A stretch of DNA of 46,314 nucleotides from Peptococcaceae bacterium (lineage in GTDB: Bacteria > Bacillota > Peptococcia > Peptococcales > Peptococcaceae). This document shows, in pieces, positions 1-8,495 of the stretch. Location of the stretch: the NCBI GenBank assembly GCA_019420345.1, contig JAHZHI010000004.1, positions 1 to 46,314 of the forward strand, written 5' to 3'. The notes below the pieces were generated by a model. That model had not been told where the DNA came from. It saw only the letters and a list, made by a program, of their open reading frames with translations, and did no database searches. How positions within the stretch are numbered: position 1 is the first letter of the stretch; every line of letters begins with the position of its first letter. Made by a program: the position numbers and the translations under genes.

Positions 1-80
1 TTGATGAAAAATGATTTTTGTTATTTACCCTTTCTACTTGACTGGGGGCTAATCATGCAGGGACAATCCTTTTTATTTGC

Positions 81-1391
81 TTATTTTCCCAACAAATCCA
101 TCGTTACGGCGCTGAATACACTCATGCCAGTTTGCAGGACGTGTTCGTCGAAGTCGAAGCGGCAGCCATGGGGCACGTCGCTGGTGGCAGTGAGCAGGCG
201 CATGAAGGTGGCCTGACCACCGTTTGCCTGCACACGTGCCATCATGTAGGAGATGTCTTCGCTGTCGTTGAGGTGTTGTTCTAGGCAAGACGACAGCGCA
301 ACGTCCGGAAGCGCTGTGCAAACGGTCCGAACGCGTTCCATCAAAGCGCCATCGCTGGCGAGAGAAAAAGCTTCACCGCGTTTGTCGATGCTCACTTCAC
401 AGCCGTGCATGGCAGCTGAAGCATTCAAAATTCGGCGCGCATAGTCTTCCATGTAGGCGTTGATGGCTGTGGTTTCGCCGCGCACTTCCAGGGTCATGTC
501 CGCGGCATCGGCGATGATGTTGCGGCCGCTTCCTGCGTGAACAGTGCCCACATTGACACGCGAGGCGCCGCTGCTGTGCCGTGGAATGGCGTAAAGGTTG
601 GTAATGGCTGCCGCCACCGCCAGCATGACATTACGGCCTTTTTCAGGCGCACTGGCTGCATGAGCAGCTCGGCCGTGAAAATGGGCGTCTAATTTGGTGG
701 TGGCATAGGCACCACAGCTGCCTGGGATGACATCGCCGTCCAAATCGCCGCGATCTTGAATGTGCGCCGCCAAAAGCGCGTCCACATCGTCGAGGTGTCC
801 TTTTTCAACGATGGCTGCCGCGCCGCGCACCCCTTCTTCCGCCGGCTGAAAAATCAGCTTCACGGTACCATGCAGCTGCGTGCGCTGAGTGACTAGGATT
901 TCTGCCACACCAAGGCCGATGGCGGTGTGCCCATCGTGTCCGCAGGCGTGCATGCTGCTAGCCTGTGCCGAGGCGTAATCTTCGCGCACCGCCTGGCGTT
1001 CGCTGTCGTCGCTTTCCGTAAGCGGCAGCGCATCCATATCAAACCGCAGCGCCACCACAGGTCCCTCACCACAGCGCAGGATACCGATGACGCCGGTGCG
1101 GCCATCACGCATGCGATTTGCTAACGCCGGCGACACTCCAGCTGTCAGGGCTCGTTCATAAGCCGCATCACAGGCCGCCTGATCGGGCAGGCCCATGCGC
1201 GTATCCGCTGTCACCGCGTCCCCCACAAGCACCTCATAGCCCAACGCCTGCAGCCGTTCTGCCACCAGCGCCGAGGTGCAAATTTCTAACCAGCCCTGCT
1301 CCGGCTGCCGATGCAGCTGCCGCCGCAGCTCCTGAATTTTCGGAAACAACGCCGCACTCTGCGCTGCAATATCCTGAAATCGTTCGTTCAT
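81..1391 (-). CDS. M20D amidohydrolase, AbgA-like (p-aminobenzoyl-glutamate hydrolase subunit A type)
   Basis: The product has 436 residues, the length of E. coli AbgA. The metal-site motif HACGHDGH lies near residue 150, FQPAEEG follows with the catalytic Glu pair, and HFHGRAAHA supplies the dimerisation/substrate His of M20D enzymes. An extra segment near residues 60-95 (LPDQAACDAAYE) is typical of AbgA rather than of N-acyl-amino-acid or hippurate hydrolases. Expected role: metal-dependent cytosolic cleavage of p-aminobenzoyl-glutamate or another N-acyl amino acid. The start has AGGAGG eight bases upstream. It is separated from murB by a terminator, so it is its own unit. No AbgB partner or AbgT transporter is in the window, so the substrate is inferred from family only. 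Confidence 0.8.
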   Translation of the reverse strand: MNERFQDIAAQSAALFPKIQELRRQLHRQPEQGWLEICTSALVAERLQALGYEVLVGDAVTADTRMGLPDQAACDAAYERALTAGVSPALANRMRDGRTGVIGILRCGEGPVVALRFDMDALPLTESDDSERQAVREDYASAQASSMHACGHDGHTAIGLGVAEILVTQRTQLHGTVKLIFQPAEEGVRGAAAIVEKGHLDDVDALLAAHIQDRGDLDGDVIPGSCGAYATTKLDAHFHGRAAHAASAPEKGRNVMLAVAAAITNLYAIPRHSSGASRVNVGTVHAGSGRNIIADAADMTLEVRGETTAINAYMEDYARRILNASAAMHGCEVSIDKRGEAFSLASDGALMERVRTVCTALPDVALSSCLEQHLNDSEDISYMMARVQANGGQATFMRLLTATSDVPHGCRFDFDEHVLQTGMSVFSAVTMDLLGK

Positions 1392-1455
1392 CCCTGATCG
1401 CCTCCTGATTCTATGATAGCGGGTTGCTGTAGCGTGCGCAAGCTGCCCGTTTTAT

Positions 1456-1493
1456 ACAAAAACAGAGCCGGGATCTGCCCGACTCTGTTATTT
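1456..1493 (-). terminator. Terminator of the T-box-serA-serS-scfB-pheA-murB operon
   Basis: Inverted repeat AACAGAG(C)CGGG / CCCG(A)CTCTGTT with a short loop, followed on the minus strand by a U-rich run. It lies between the murB stop and the abgA-like gene; A/T runs on both sides make it potentially bidirectional. Confidence 0.75.
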
Positions 1494-1497
1494 TTAT

Positions 1498-2433
1498 TTA
1501 GTCCACCATCATGATCTCATGATAGAGAGGATGATTTTCCCATTCGCCAATAAAACGCACTTCAGTTTCCAAACGCACGCCAAATTTTCTTAAAACAGCG
1601 TCTTGCACCGCATGGATGAGACGAATCACATCATCGGCGGTGGCCCCGCCGGTGTTGACAAGGAAACCAGCATGCTTAGTGGATACTTGTGCGCCGCCGA
1701 TGCGGTACCCCTGCATGCCTGCATCAATGATGAGCGGTCCAGCATAGTGACCCGGCGGGCGCTTGAAGGTGCTGCCAGCACTGGCCATTTCCAGTGGTTG
1801 TTTGCTGGAGCGGCGTTCGCTGAGATCGGCCACTTTAGCAAGAATGTCCGCCTTATCGCCATGCTGCAGCTGCATCGTTACCGCCAGGCAAACAAGTGGC
1901 TCGTCTTTGAGACGGCTGTGACGATAGCTGAAACGCATGTCTTCGGCTGAAATGTTGCGGATCATCCCGCTTTCGTCAAGCACAGTGACCGACGTCACAA
2001 CATCTTTCATTTCACCGTCGTAAGCACCAGCGTTCATGTACGCCGCGCCGCCAACGCTGCCTGGAATGCCGCTGGCAAACTCCAGGCCGGAAAGTCCAAG
2101 CTCAGCGCAAGCTTTGCTGACATTGATCAGCGATAAGCCGGCGGACGCCATCACTGTTGTGCCATCAACCAGCAAGTGCTGCAAGCGTTCAGTAGCAATA
2201 ACCACACCGCGGATGCCTTGATCACTGACCAGCACATTGCTGCCTTTGCCAAGCACAAAATACGGCTGATCCTCTTCGCTGCATACACGGATAACATCGG
2301 CAAGGGCTTCTGCTGTTTCAGGAAACACCATCACATCGCAGGGCCCACCAATTTGAAACGTGGTGTGACGAGACAAGGGCTCGTTGGCACGCACCTCTGC
2401 CACACCAGGAATGGATGAAAAGAGATCTTTCAT
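1498..2433 (-). CDS. murB: UDP-N-acetylenolpyruvoylglucosamine reductase
   Basis: MurB, a FAD enzyme that reduces UDP-GlcNAc-enolpyruvate to UDP-MurNAc in peptidoglycan precursor synthesis. At 311 residues it is the type II (Bacillus/Thermotoga) form. Visible features: FAD-binding segment LGKGSNVLVSDQG near residue 80, SGIPGSVGGAAYMNAGAY near 120-137, SYRHSRLK near 170, the proton-donor Ser in AGSTFKRP, and the C-terminal Glu in LETEVRFIG. GGAGA precedes the ATG. It is the last gene of the serine T-box operon, 18 bases after pheA. An essential wall gene placed under a serine-responsive leader is unusual unless an internal promoter exists; none was obvious. Confidence 0.95.
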   Translation of the reverse strand: MKDLFSSIPGVAEVRANEPLSRHTTFQIGGPCDVMVFPETAEALADVIRVCSEEDQPYFVLGKGSNVLVSDQGIRGVVIATERLQHLLVDGTTVMASAGLSLINVSKACAELGLSGLEFASGIPGSVGGAAYMNAGAYDGEMKDVVTSVTVLDESGMIRNISAEDMRFSYRHSRLKDEPLVCLAVTMQLQHGDKADILAKVADLSERRSSKQPLEMASAGSTFKRPPGHYAGPLIIDAGMQGYRIGGAQVSTKHAGFLVNTGGATADDVIRLIHAVQDAVLRKFGVRLETEVRFIGEWENHPLYHEIMMVD

Positions 2434-2451
2434 GGGTTGGTCTCCTTTCTC

Positions 2452-3318
2452 TTATAGATAATGCTGTTCTGCTGCTTCGTAGGTGCCGAGCACACGGAAA
2501 TCGACCGTCTTATCACGCACCTGACGCAGACATTCCAAGAAAACCTCATCGTCCCAACGACCAAGCAAATCAATATAGAAGCTGTACTCCCATGGCTTGC
2601 CAATCACTGGTCGTGATTCAATGCGGCTCATATCATAGTGTCCTTCTGCAAAGTAACGCAGCGCTTCCAACAGCGCCCCAGGGCGGTGTGCTGTTTTGAA
2701 AACGATGCTCGCCTTATTCTGGCTTTCACTTAATTCCGGCTCACGTCGAATCACCACAAAACGTGTGATGTTGGAATAGTTAAAATTAACATGAGGAACC
2801 AGAATGTCCAGTCCATACACTTCCGCAGCCTGCTTGGACGCAATGGCAGCGCCATTAGCAGGCTTTGTCTCTGCAATATAGCGCGCACTCATGGCCGTGT
2901 CGGCATAAGGACGCGCCTCGATGCCGTGTTCCAGCAGAAAACGCTGGCTTTGCCCCAAGCCCTGTGGATGAGAATAAACAAACTTCACATCTTCCAGCTT
3001 GGTACCTGGCACCGCCATCAGATTCTGGGTGATTTCCAGCGATGTTTCACCGACAATGAAGCAAGGCTTTTCATAAAGCAGGTCATACACATCGTTGATG
3101 CTGCCGGTAGAGGAATTCTCTATCGGCAGCACGCCGTAGTCGTAGTCTCCGTTGACCACGCCGTCAACCACAAACTGAAAATGCGGCAGACCCGTACGAT
3201 CAACATCTTGACCAAACACCTTAATGCAGGCGCCGTCACTGAAGGAACCTTCGATGCCCTGAAACGCCACACGCGGATGTTCAACCGGTGCCGCAAAAGG
3301 AGGCAAAAGTGCTGCCAT
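2452..3318 (-). CDS. pheA: Prephenate dehydratase with ACT domain
   Basis: Converts prephenate to phenylpyruvate in phenylalanine synthesis. The 288 residues hold a dehydratase domain (N-terminal FQGIEGSFSDGA, PIENSSTGSI, and the catalytic TRF in NITRFVVI near residue 185) and a C-terminal ACT domain with the phenylalanine-binding ESRP motif (SRIESRPVIGKPWEY). It is a monofunctional enzyme with no chorismate mutase domain. Its ATG overlaps the scfB stop in a TGATG arrangement, so translation is probably coupled. ACT feedback by phenylalanine is expected from the family. Confidence 0.93.
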   Translation of the reverse strand: MAALLPPFAAPVEHPRVAFQGIEGSFSDGACIKVFGQDVDRTGLPHFQFVVDGVVNGDYDYGVLPIENSSTGSINDVYDLLYEKPCFIVGETSLEITQNLMAVPGTKLEDVKFVYSHPQGLGQSQRFLLEHGIEARPYADTAMSARYIAETKPANGAAIASKQAAEVYGLDILVPHVNFNYSNITRFVVIRREPELSESQNKASIVFKTAHRPGALLEALRYFAEGHYDMSRIESRPVIGKPWEYSFYIDLLGRWDDEVFLECLRQVRDKTVDFRVLGTYEAAEQHYL

Positions 3319-4712
3319 CAGTCTTCGCTCCCTTCACCTTCAAGCAGCTTCACGGTCTGCACGTAAATAGCTGCTTCGATGCGCTTGCGCTGCAAATCGC
3401 ATCCATAAGCATACGGTTCGTTGATGCTGCCGCCGTAACGGATGTTGTTGGCATGGCAGCCACCACTGCAGTAGAAGCGTGCCCAACAATCCATGCAGGT
3501 TGGCTTGGTGAGGACGTTCGCTTTCTGGAAGCGTTCCGCAATCTCTGGCTTCTGAATGCCCGTGAACACGGTCCCCATCTTATAATCTTCCTCGCCAACA
3601 AACTGATGGCAAGGATAGAGATCGCCCTCTGGGCTGACAGCCAGGTAGTCATGACCGCTGCCACAGCCAGACAGGCGCTTAGGCAGGCATGGACCGCCTG
3701 TGAAATCCACGTTGAAATGGAAGAAATTGTAGCCCTTGCCTTCGCGCCAACGCTGCAGATAGTGGCGCGCCAAAATGTTGTAGTTTTCAAGAATGACAGG
3801 CTTGTCTTCTTCTGTCAGAGCATAAGGCATTTCAGCAGGTGCCACCACCGGCTCCATGGAAATTTCCTTGAAGCCCAGATCATCGGCCAGATGAATCACA
3901 TCGGCAGCGAAGTCTGGATTGTAGTGGGTATAAGTGCCGCGCACATAATACCATTGCTGGCCGCGCGTGGCCACGAATTTCTGGAAATGATCGACACAAA
4001 CGTCATAGCTTGGCTGACCGCCGACAAAACGGCGCATGTTGTCATGCACTTCTTTGCGGCCATCGAGGGACAGGACGGCATCCATGTGCTCGTCGTTGAC
4101 CCATTTGCCGCAGGCATCATCCAAAAGCACACCGTTGGTGGTGAGGGTGATTTTCAGCACCTTGCCCAATTCAGCAGCACGTTTGTGGCCATATTCTACA
4201 ACAGCCTTGCACACGTCCATATTCAACAGCGGTTCCCCGCCAAAGAGGTCCACTTCCACGTGTGTGCGGTGCTTGCTGGCTTCCATCAAAAAGTCGATGG
4301 CTTTCTTGCCAACTTCCAGACTCATCAGGGAACGACCGCCGCCGTATGCACCGCTGTCGGCAAAGCAATAGCCGCAGCGCAGGTTGCAGTCATGCGCCAT
4401 GTGCAGGCACAATGCTTTGACGATCGGTTCGGTGTGTGGTGTAAAGTCGCTGAAATCGATGTCACTGAACAAAAGTCCTTCATCGATCAGCTCGGCGATG
4501 CCATCAGCAACGTCCTTGGCATCTTCTTGTCCATACACAGCCGCCGTCTGGGCAATGGCCTCTTCCCATGTCTTGCCTTCCTCGAGAGCATCGAGGAAGG
4601 TGTCAACGGTTTCGTCGGTGACATGGATGGAGCCGCTGTTGATGTCGAGCATCAAATGCAAATCTTCAAATACAAAACGATGAATACGTGAAAAATCCAA
4701 TTCTTTTGTCAT
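3318..4712 (-). CDS. scfB: SCIFF-type thioether peptide maturase (radical SAM/SPASM)
   Basis: Matches the SCIFF maturase (CteB) family: a radical SAM enzyme that installs Cys-Thr thioether links in the six-cysteine peptide ScfA. Visible are an N-terminal peptide-recognition-like region (residues about 10-90), the radical SAM cluster C109-x3-C113-x2-C116 in CNLRCGYC, FGGEPLLN for SAM binding, LTTNGVLL, and a C-terminal SPASM region with cysteines in GCGSGHDYLAV, YPCHQF, CMDCWARFYCSGGC and YGCDLQRKR binding two auxiliary 4Fe-4S clusters. Length 464 fits the family (about 450). The precursor gene scfA, usually directly upstream, is absent: serS lies 12 bases upstream. Only a weak AAGG precedes the ATG, consistent with coupling to serS. 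Confidence 0.88.
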   Translation of the reverse strand: MTKELDFSRIHRFVFEDLHLMLDINSGSIHVTDETVDTFLDALEEGKTWEEAIAQTAAVYGQEDAKDVADGIAELIDEGLLFSDIDFSDFTPHTEPIVKALCLHMAHDCNLRCGYCFADSGAYGGGRSLMSLEVGKKAIDFLMEASKHRTHVEVDLFGGEPLLNMDVCKAVVEYGHKRAAELGKVLKITLTTNGVLLDDACGKWVNDEHMDAVLSLDGRKEVHDNMRRFVGGQPSYDVCVDHFQKFVATRGQQWYYVRGTYTHYNPDFAADVIHLADDLGFKEISMEPVVAPAEMPYALTEEDKPVILENYNILARHYLQRWREGKGYNFFHFNVDFTGGPCLPKRLSGCGSGHDYLAVSPEGDLYPCHQFVGEEDYKMGTVFTGIQKPEIAERFQKANVLTKPTCMDCWARFYCSGGCHANNIRYGGSINEPYAYGCDLQRKRIEAAIYVQTVKLLEGEGSED

Positions 4713-4724
4713 GGGCGTACAACC

Positions 4725-5990
4725 TTAGCGAATTTCGGTATAACCGTGCATGTATGGCAGAAGTGCCTTTGGAATGGTGACGCTGCCGTCAGCGTTCTGA
4801 TAGTTTTCAAGGATTGCAGCCAGTGTACGGCCAACAGCCAGACCAGAACCATTGAGCGTATGAACGAAACGCACCTTGCCATCCGCATCACGGAAACGCA
4901 GGTTGGCGCGGCGAGCCTGGAAGTCCAGGAAATTCGAGCAGGAAGAGATTTCACGATATTTGCCGTAGCTTGGCAGCCAAACTTCAAGGTCGTAGGTCTT
5001 GGCAGAGCTGAAACCAATGTCGCCAGCGGACAGGCAGATGACACGATATGGCAGTTCGAGTGCCTGGAGAATGTCTTCAGCGTCACGGGTGAGGCTTTCC
5101 AATTCTTCCCAGCTGTGATCAGGATGCGCCAGTTTTACCATTTCAACTTTGTGGAACTGATGCTGACGGATAATGCCGCGGGTATCACGGCCTGCAGAAC
5201 CAGCTTCACTGCGGAAACATGGGCTGAATGCACAATATTTAACAGGCAGATCCTTTTCGCTGAGGATTTCGTCACGATGATAGTTGGTAACTGGTACTTC
5301 AGCGGTAGGGATCAGGTAGTAGTCGGTATTTTCAAGATGGAACATGTCTTCAGCGAATTTTGGCAGCTGGCCTGTCCCAAAATCGGACGTGCTGTTGGTC
5401 ATGTATGGTGGGATCAATTCGGTGTAACCATGCTTATCGGTATGCATGTCGATCATGAATGCAATGATGGCACGTTCCAGACGAGCAGCCAAGCCTTTGT
5501 AGAACGTGAAACGGCTGCCAGTAACCTTTGCAGCACGGTCAAAATCGAGAATGCCGAGATCAACACCGAGATCCCAGTGTGCCTTTGGTTCAAAGTCGAA
5601 CTGACGAGGTTCGCCCCAGTTGCGTTCAACGCGGTAATCGTCTTCGCCGCCGTCTGGAATGCTGTCGTCTGGCATATTAGGAATGCTGATCATGAATTCA
5701 CGAACCTGTGCTTCAAGAGCAGTCTTGGTTTCATCAAGGGCTTTGATCTTTTCATTGATGGCAGATACTTCAGCCATGAGATCATCGGCACTTTCGCCAT
5801 TGCGCTTGCGCTGGCCAACTTCTTTACTCTTAGCATTGCGCTGGCTCTGCAGTTCTTCGATCTGAGCGATGACTTCGCGATGCTTTTCATCGGCTTCAAG
5901 GAATGGTTTCATATCAATTTCTTTGCCGCGGCGGCCAACAGCCTTGGCAACACGTTCTGGTTCACGACGCATAAGTTTGATGTCTAACAT
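4725..5990 (-). CDS. serS: Seryl-tRNA synthetase
   Basis: Class II synthetase that charges tRNA-Ser. The 421 residues comprise an N-terminal coiled-coil arm (about residues 25-105, charged heptads such as EKHREVIAQIEELQSQRN) and a catalytic core with motif 2 (FRSEAGSAGRDTRG, then RQHQFHKVE) and motif 3 (GSGLAVGRTLAAILENYQ). GGAGG lies eight bases before the ATG. It is the second gene of the operon behind a T-box whose specifier reads UCC, fitting control by uncharged tRNA-Ser. Confidence 0.97.
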   Translation of the reverse strand: MLDIKLMRREPERVAKAVGRRGKEIDMKPFLEADEKHREVIAQIEELQSQRNAKSKEVGQRKRNGESADDLMAEVSAINEKIKALDETKTALEAQVREFMISIPNMPDDSIPDGGEDDYRVERNWGEPRQFDFEPKAHWDLGVDLGILDFDRAAKVTGSRFTFYKGLAARLERAIIAFMIDMHTDKHGYTELIPPYMTNSTSDFGTGQLPKFAEDMFHLENTDYYLIPTAEVPVTNYHRDEILSEKDLPVKYCAFSPCFRSEAGSAGRDTRGIIRQHQFHKVEMVKLAHPDHSWEELESLTRDAEDILQALELPYRVICLSAGDIGFSSAKTYDLEVWLPSYGKYREISSCSNFLDFQARRANLRFRDADGKVRFVHTLNGSGLAVGRTLAAILENYQNADGSVTIPKALLPYMHGYTEIR

Positions 5991-6002
5991 TGATGTTTCC
6001 TC

Positions 6003-7532
6003 CTAAAAATTAAATGACTCTGTAATTGGTAAATGAATATATTCCATACTTAACACACTGGCAAGTTTACGGCTTTCCTCACTGATGGAGCGATCCAGCG
6101 GCTGCTCGACCTGCATCCACATCAGGGCTGTTGTGCGGTCCTGGTGTTTATAGCCCAGCACCATTTCGGCAATGTTAACGTCTTTTTCACCCAGGAGAGT
6201 GCCCACCTGGCCAATCAAACCAGGTCGATTGATGTGTGGCACCAGGAGCACATGTTCATGCGGATGACCTCGGAAATAGTAATCATCCACCTGAATGATG
6301 TTGTCCTCACCACCGGCACGATCACCAGCCACTTGCAAGTGACTGCTTGGTGTTTCCACCGACAGTCGCAGCTGTTCATTCTGCACGCCTTCATTCTTCT
6401 TGATTTCAACGCGCAGTCCCTGTGCATCCGCCCAAAGATGACTGTTGACAGAATTGATCTTGACGGCACCAAGGCCTTCTGCCAACCCTGCAAGCACCGA
6501 TGCCACAATGGCATCACTCTCTGTTACCGGAAGCACACCGCTTTCCTCTATCAACAAAGCTTCTGGCAGAGCCGATAAGCGCTGCCCCATAAAGACACCG
6601 AGCAAATGCCCAAGGGCACACCATCTGCTGCCTTCTTTGAGATTGGCATTGTGTACACAAGCAATATTGGTTGCCGTATCCACCTGCGCACCCGACAGGG
6701 CCGCTACCACATCCTGCGCCATCTCAACCTGATTGCCGATGCGCGCTTCGCGTGTATTGGCAGCTTCTGCCACCGTCACACGTCCATAAGGTGCTACCTC
6801 TTTTACCAACGCCTCCTGGCCTGCAGGCAAATCGATGGCAAAGTACTCCAGATAGCCCCAATCCAACGCCCGCACCAATTCCTCCCAACGGAAGATCTGC
6901 GGATCGGTCAGGCAAATAAGCCCAGCTCCTTTTTTCATGAGCTGAATTTCATCTTTGCCAACCAGGCCCTCATTCCAAGCCAACGGCAGAGACAACAATA
7001 TAATAAAATCACTGCGCACAAAAAGATCTACAATGCTGGTGCTCTCGCAATGATACAGCATTGCACGGCCGCGATTCAAGTTTGGATCGTAGCACAGCAT
7101 CTTCATGCCAAAGCCCTGTGCACGTTTGGCTATCTCGCCAGCTAAAGGCGGAAATCCCAAGAAGCCGATGGTCTTGTCTTTCAGCTCAATGGCACCACCA
7201 TCCTTGCGTTCACGTGCCATCGAGAGAATAAGATAGAGGGCATAGTCTGCCACAGATGCCGCTTCGCCGTAACGCGGCTCGAGCAGCATCAAGCCGGAAC
7301 GGGTAGCACGCGCACGATCAAAGTTCTCATTGTCCGGCCCCAAACAGCCGACGACACGCACCGCTGCCGTCTTCTCATACATTTCTTCCGGCAATACCGC
7401 CTGTCCTGTCAAAATCACAGCGTCCGCCGATGCTGCATCAGTTAATTCCGTATCTATCGCCACGTCAGCGCCAGCAGCAGCCAGCTTTTCCATGGCTTCA
7501 TCACAGAGACGCTCTTCTAAAATAATTTTCAC
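6003..7532 (-). CDS. SerA-like (phosphoglycerate dehydrogenase-family) protein with degenerate active site
   Basis: About 509 residues with the layout of long type PGDHs: substrate/Rossmann domains (1-300), allosteric intervening domain (300-430) and a C-terminal ACT domain (HINRPGLIGQVGTLL). Key residues are missing: the glycine motif GLGRIG is GFPPLAG, the catalytic Arg motif ARGG reads TDPQ, the substrate loop GVGVDNID reads LGPDNENFD, and the His of PHLGAST is Ala (VAEAANT). Classical 3-phosphoglycerate dehydrogenase activity is therefore doubtful; a serine-sensing or altered-specificity protein is an inference. GTG at 7532 has GGAGG seven bases upstream; the ATG at 7538 is only one base from it, so the GTG was chosen. 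First gene after the T-box. Confidence 0.75.
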   Translation of the reverse strand: MKIILEERLCDEAMEKLAAAGADVAIDTELTDAASADAVILTGQAVLPEEMYEKTAAVRVVGCLGPDNENFDRARATRSGLMLLEPRYGEAASVADYALYLILSMARERKDGGAIELKDKTIGFLGFPPLAGEIAKRAQGFGMKMLCYDPNLNRGRAMLYHCESTSIVDLFVRSDFIILLSLPLAWNEGLVGKDEIQLMKKGAGLICLTDPQIFRWEELVRALDWGYLEYFAIDLPAGQEALVKEVAPYGRVTVAEAANTREARIGNQVEMAQDVVAALSGAQVDTATNIACVHNANLKEGSRWCALGHLLGVFMGQRLSALPEALLIEESGVLPVTESDAIVASVLAGLAEGLGAVKINSVNSHLWADAQGLRVEIKKNEGVQNEQLRLSVETPSSHLQVAGDRAGGEDNIIQVDDYYFRGHPHEHVLLVPHINRPGLIGQVGTLLGEKDVNIAEMVLGYKHQDRTTALMWMQVEQPLDRSISEESRKLASVLSMEYIHLPITESFNF

Positions 7533-7562
7533 AGTCATTCCTCCTTTCGTAAAATAAAAAAA

Positions 7563-7765
7563 CCGTCCCTAAAAACAGGGACGGAGTATTTTTCCGCGGT
7601 GCCACCCAGATTATGACAATGGTCATCACTCAAAAGGCAGATAACGGCTGCCAGCCGTGGCCATTACACCAACGCTCCAGGGTGGACAATCAGCTGCTTC
7701 CATCCGGTTCACACCAACCACCGGCTCTCTGTATAGAACATCACTGACAAGCCCTTTCATAGCTA
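7563..7765 (-). promoter_or_regulatory. T-box leader, tRNA-Ser responsive (specifier UCC)
   Basis: The minus strand carries the T-box core GGGTGGCACCGCGG (7594-7607), which pairs with the uncharged tRNA 3' end, and downstream the terminator CCGTCCCT-6 nt loop-AGGGACGG (7563-7584) followed by a run of U. Upstream are AGAGAG and GGTG(T)GAACC elements of stem I. In the order specifier-A-xxx-TGGAGC, as in the B. subtilis glyQS leader, the specifier reads UCC (7684-7686), a serine codon. This fits the serA-like and serS genes behind it. Uncharged tRNA-Ser should favour read-through. Confidence 0.92.
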
Positions 7766-7770
7766 GTTTA

Positions 7771-7799
7771 ATTTTATTATTCCTGACGCGTAAAGTCAA
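7771..7799 (-). promoter_or_regulatory. Promoter of the T-box operon
   Basis: TTGACT (7794-7799) and TAAAAT (7771-7776) on the minus strand, 17-base spacer; transcription would start just before the T-box stem I. Confidence 0.75.
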
Positions 7800-7840
7800 G
7801 CGCCGATCAATGTATAACGAAGACTGATGGATGCCGCGCC

Positions 7841-8362
7841 TTACTCCTCAGCCTGCATCGAATCTGTGTAAAAGCTGTAATGCGCGGTGCCGCCGCAACC
7901 GTTTTTCTTGTCCCGCGCTGCCGTCACCAAATACACCGCGTCGTACGGCAAAAGCGTCAGCACCTGCTCATCGTCCACAGCAACGTCCACCGCCTGCGTC
8001 TCAACATCGGTCTTGTTCCACAAAGCCGTATCCCAGGCACGCACCGACACGCTGTCCGGTGCCACCTCAAACTCAAGATGCACCACCGCTGAGGCATCAT
8101 CACGCGCCACCGTCAGCGGTGACATGCTGTCCTTTGCCTCCAACGGATGCACACTGTCCGCAGCCACACCAACCCCCTGCCCATTCTGCACATACGACCA
8201 GCTATAGGTGCCGCGCAAGGCCTTCACACTGTTTTCACCACAGCGAACCGTCAGCACCGGCGGCTCGCTGCCCAAACCAGCCGGTTCATTTGAAGAGCCG
8301 CAGCCAATCAGCGCCAGCGCCAACAAAGTCAGTGACGCGCTCAACAACAAATATTTTTTCAT
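7841..8362 (-). CDS. Small lipoprotein, paralogue of the next gene
   Basis: Start placed at the ATG at 8362, which has AGGAG upstream; an upstream in-frame ATG at 8389 would put nine residues before the signal peptide. The 173-residue product begins MKKYLLL, has a hydrophobic stretch and a lipobox LIGC near residue 20, so it should be lipidated and held on the outer face of the membrane. The mature part has PPVLTVRCGENSVKAL, VSVRAWD and CGGTAHYSFYT, shared with the adjacent product. I recognise no named family; no function can be assigned. Confidence 0.75.
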   Translation of the reverse strand: MKKYLLLSASLTLLALALIGCGSSNEPAGLGSEPPVLTVRCGENSVKALRGTYSWSYVQNGQGVGVAADSVHPLEAKDSMSPLTVARDDASAVVHLEFEVAPDSVSVRAWDTALWNKTDVETQAVDVAVDDEQVLTLLPYDAVYLVTAARDKKNGCGGTAHYSFYTDSMQAEE

Positions 8363-8427
8363 CGTCCTTCTCTCCTTTCCATACTTCATAGAGCACCAAA
8401 ATCACCGTTCTCGTTGCACGTTCCTAT

Positions 8428-8467
8428 AAAAATATCCGCCCAATGAATCATCAGGCGGATATTTTTA
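8428..8467 (-). terminator. Terminator between the two paralogues
   Basis: AAATATCCGCC / GGCGGATATTT inverted repeat with T/A runs on both sides, 30 bases after the stop of the 8496-9071 gene. The paralogues are therefore probably separate transcripts. Confidence 0.75.
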
Positions 8468-8495
8468 TTACTGTCGATGCCAATGCACGGTTCAA

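Noticed and set aside
1..80. Possible plus-strand gene at the left edge
   Set aside because: The short frame overlaps the abgA-like gene's 3' end on the other strand and has no similarity I recognise; the 80 bases hold nothing I can support.
3288..4691. 467-codon frame antisense to scfB
   Set aside because: No recognisable domain and no ribosome site; scfB on the other strand is complete with all cysteine motifs.
4746..5987. 413-codon frame antisense to almost all of serS
   Set aside because: serS has all class II motifs; the opposite frame stays open because the gene rarely uses codons whose complement is a stop.
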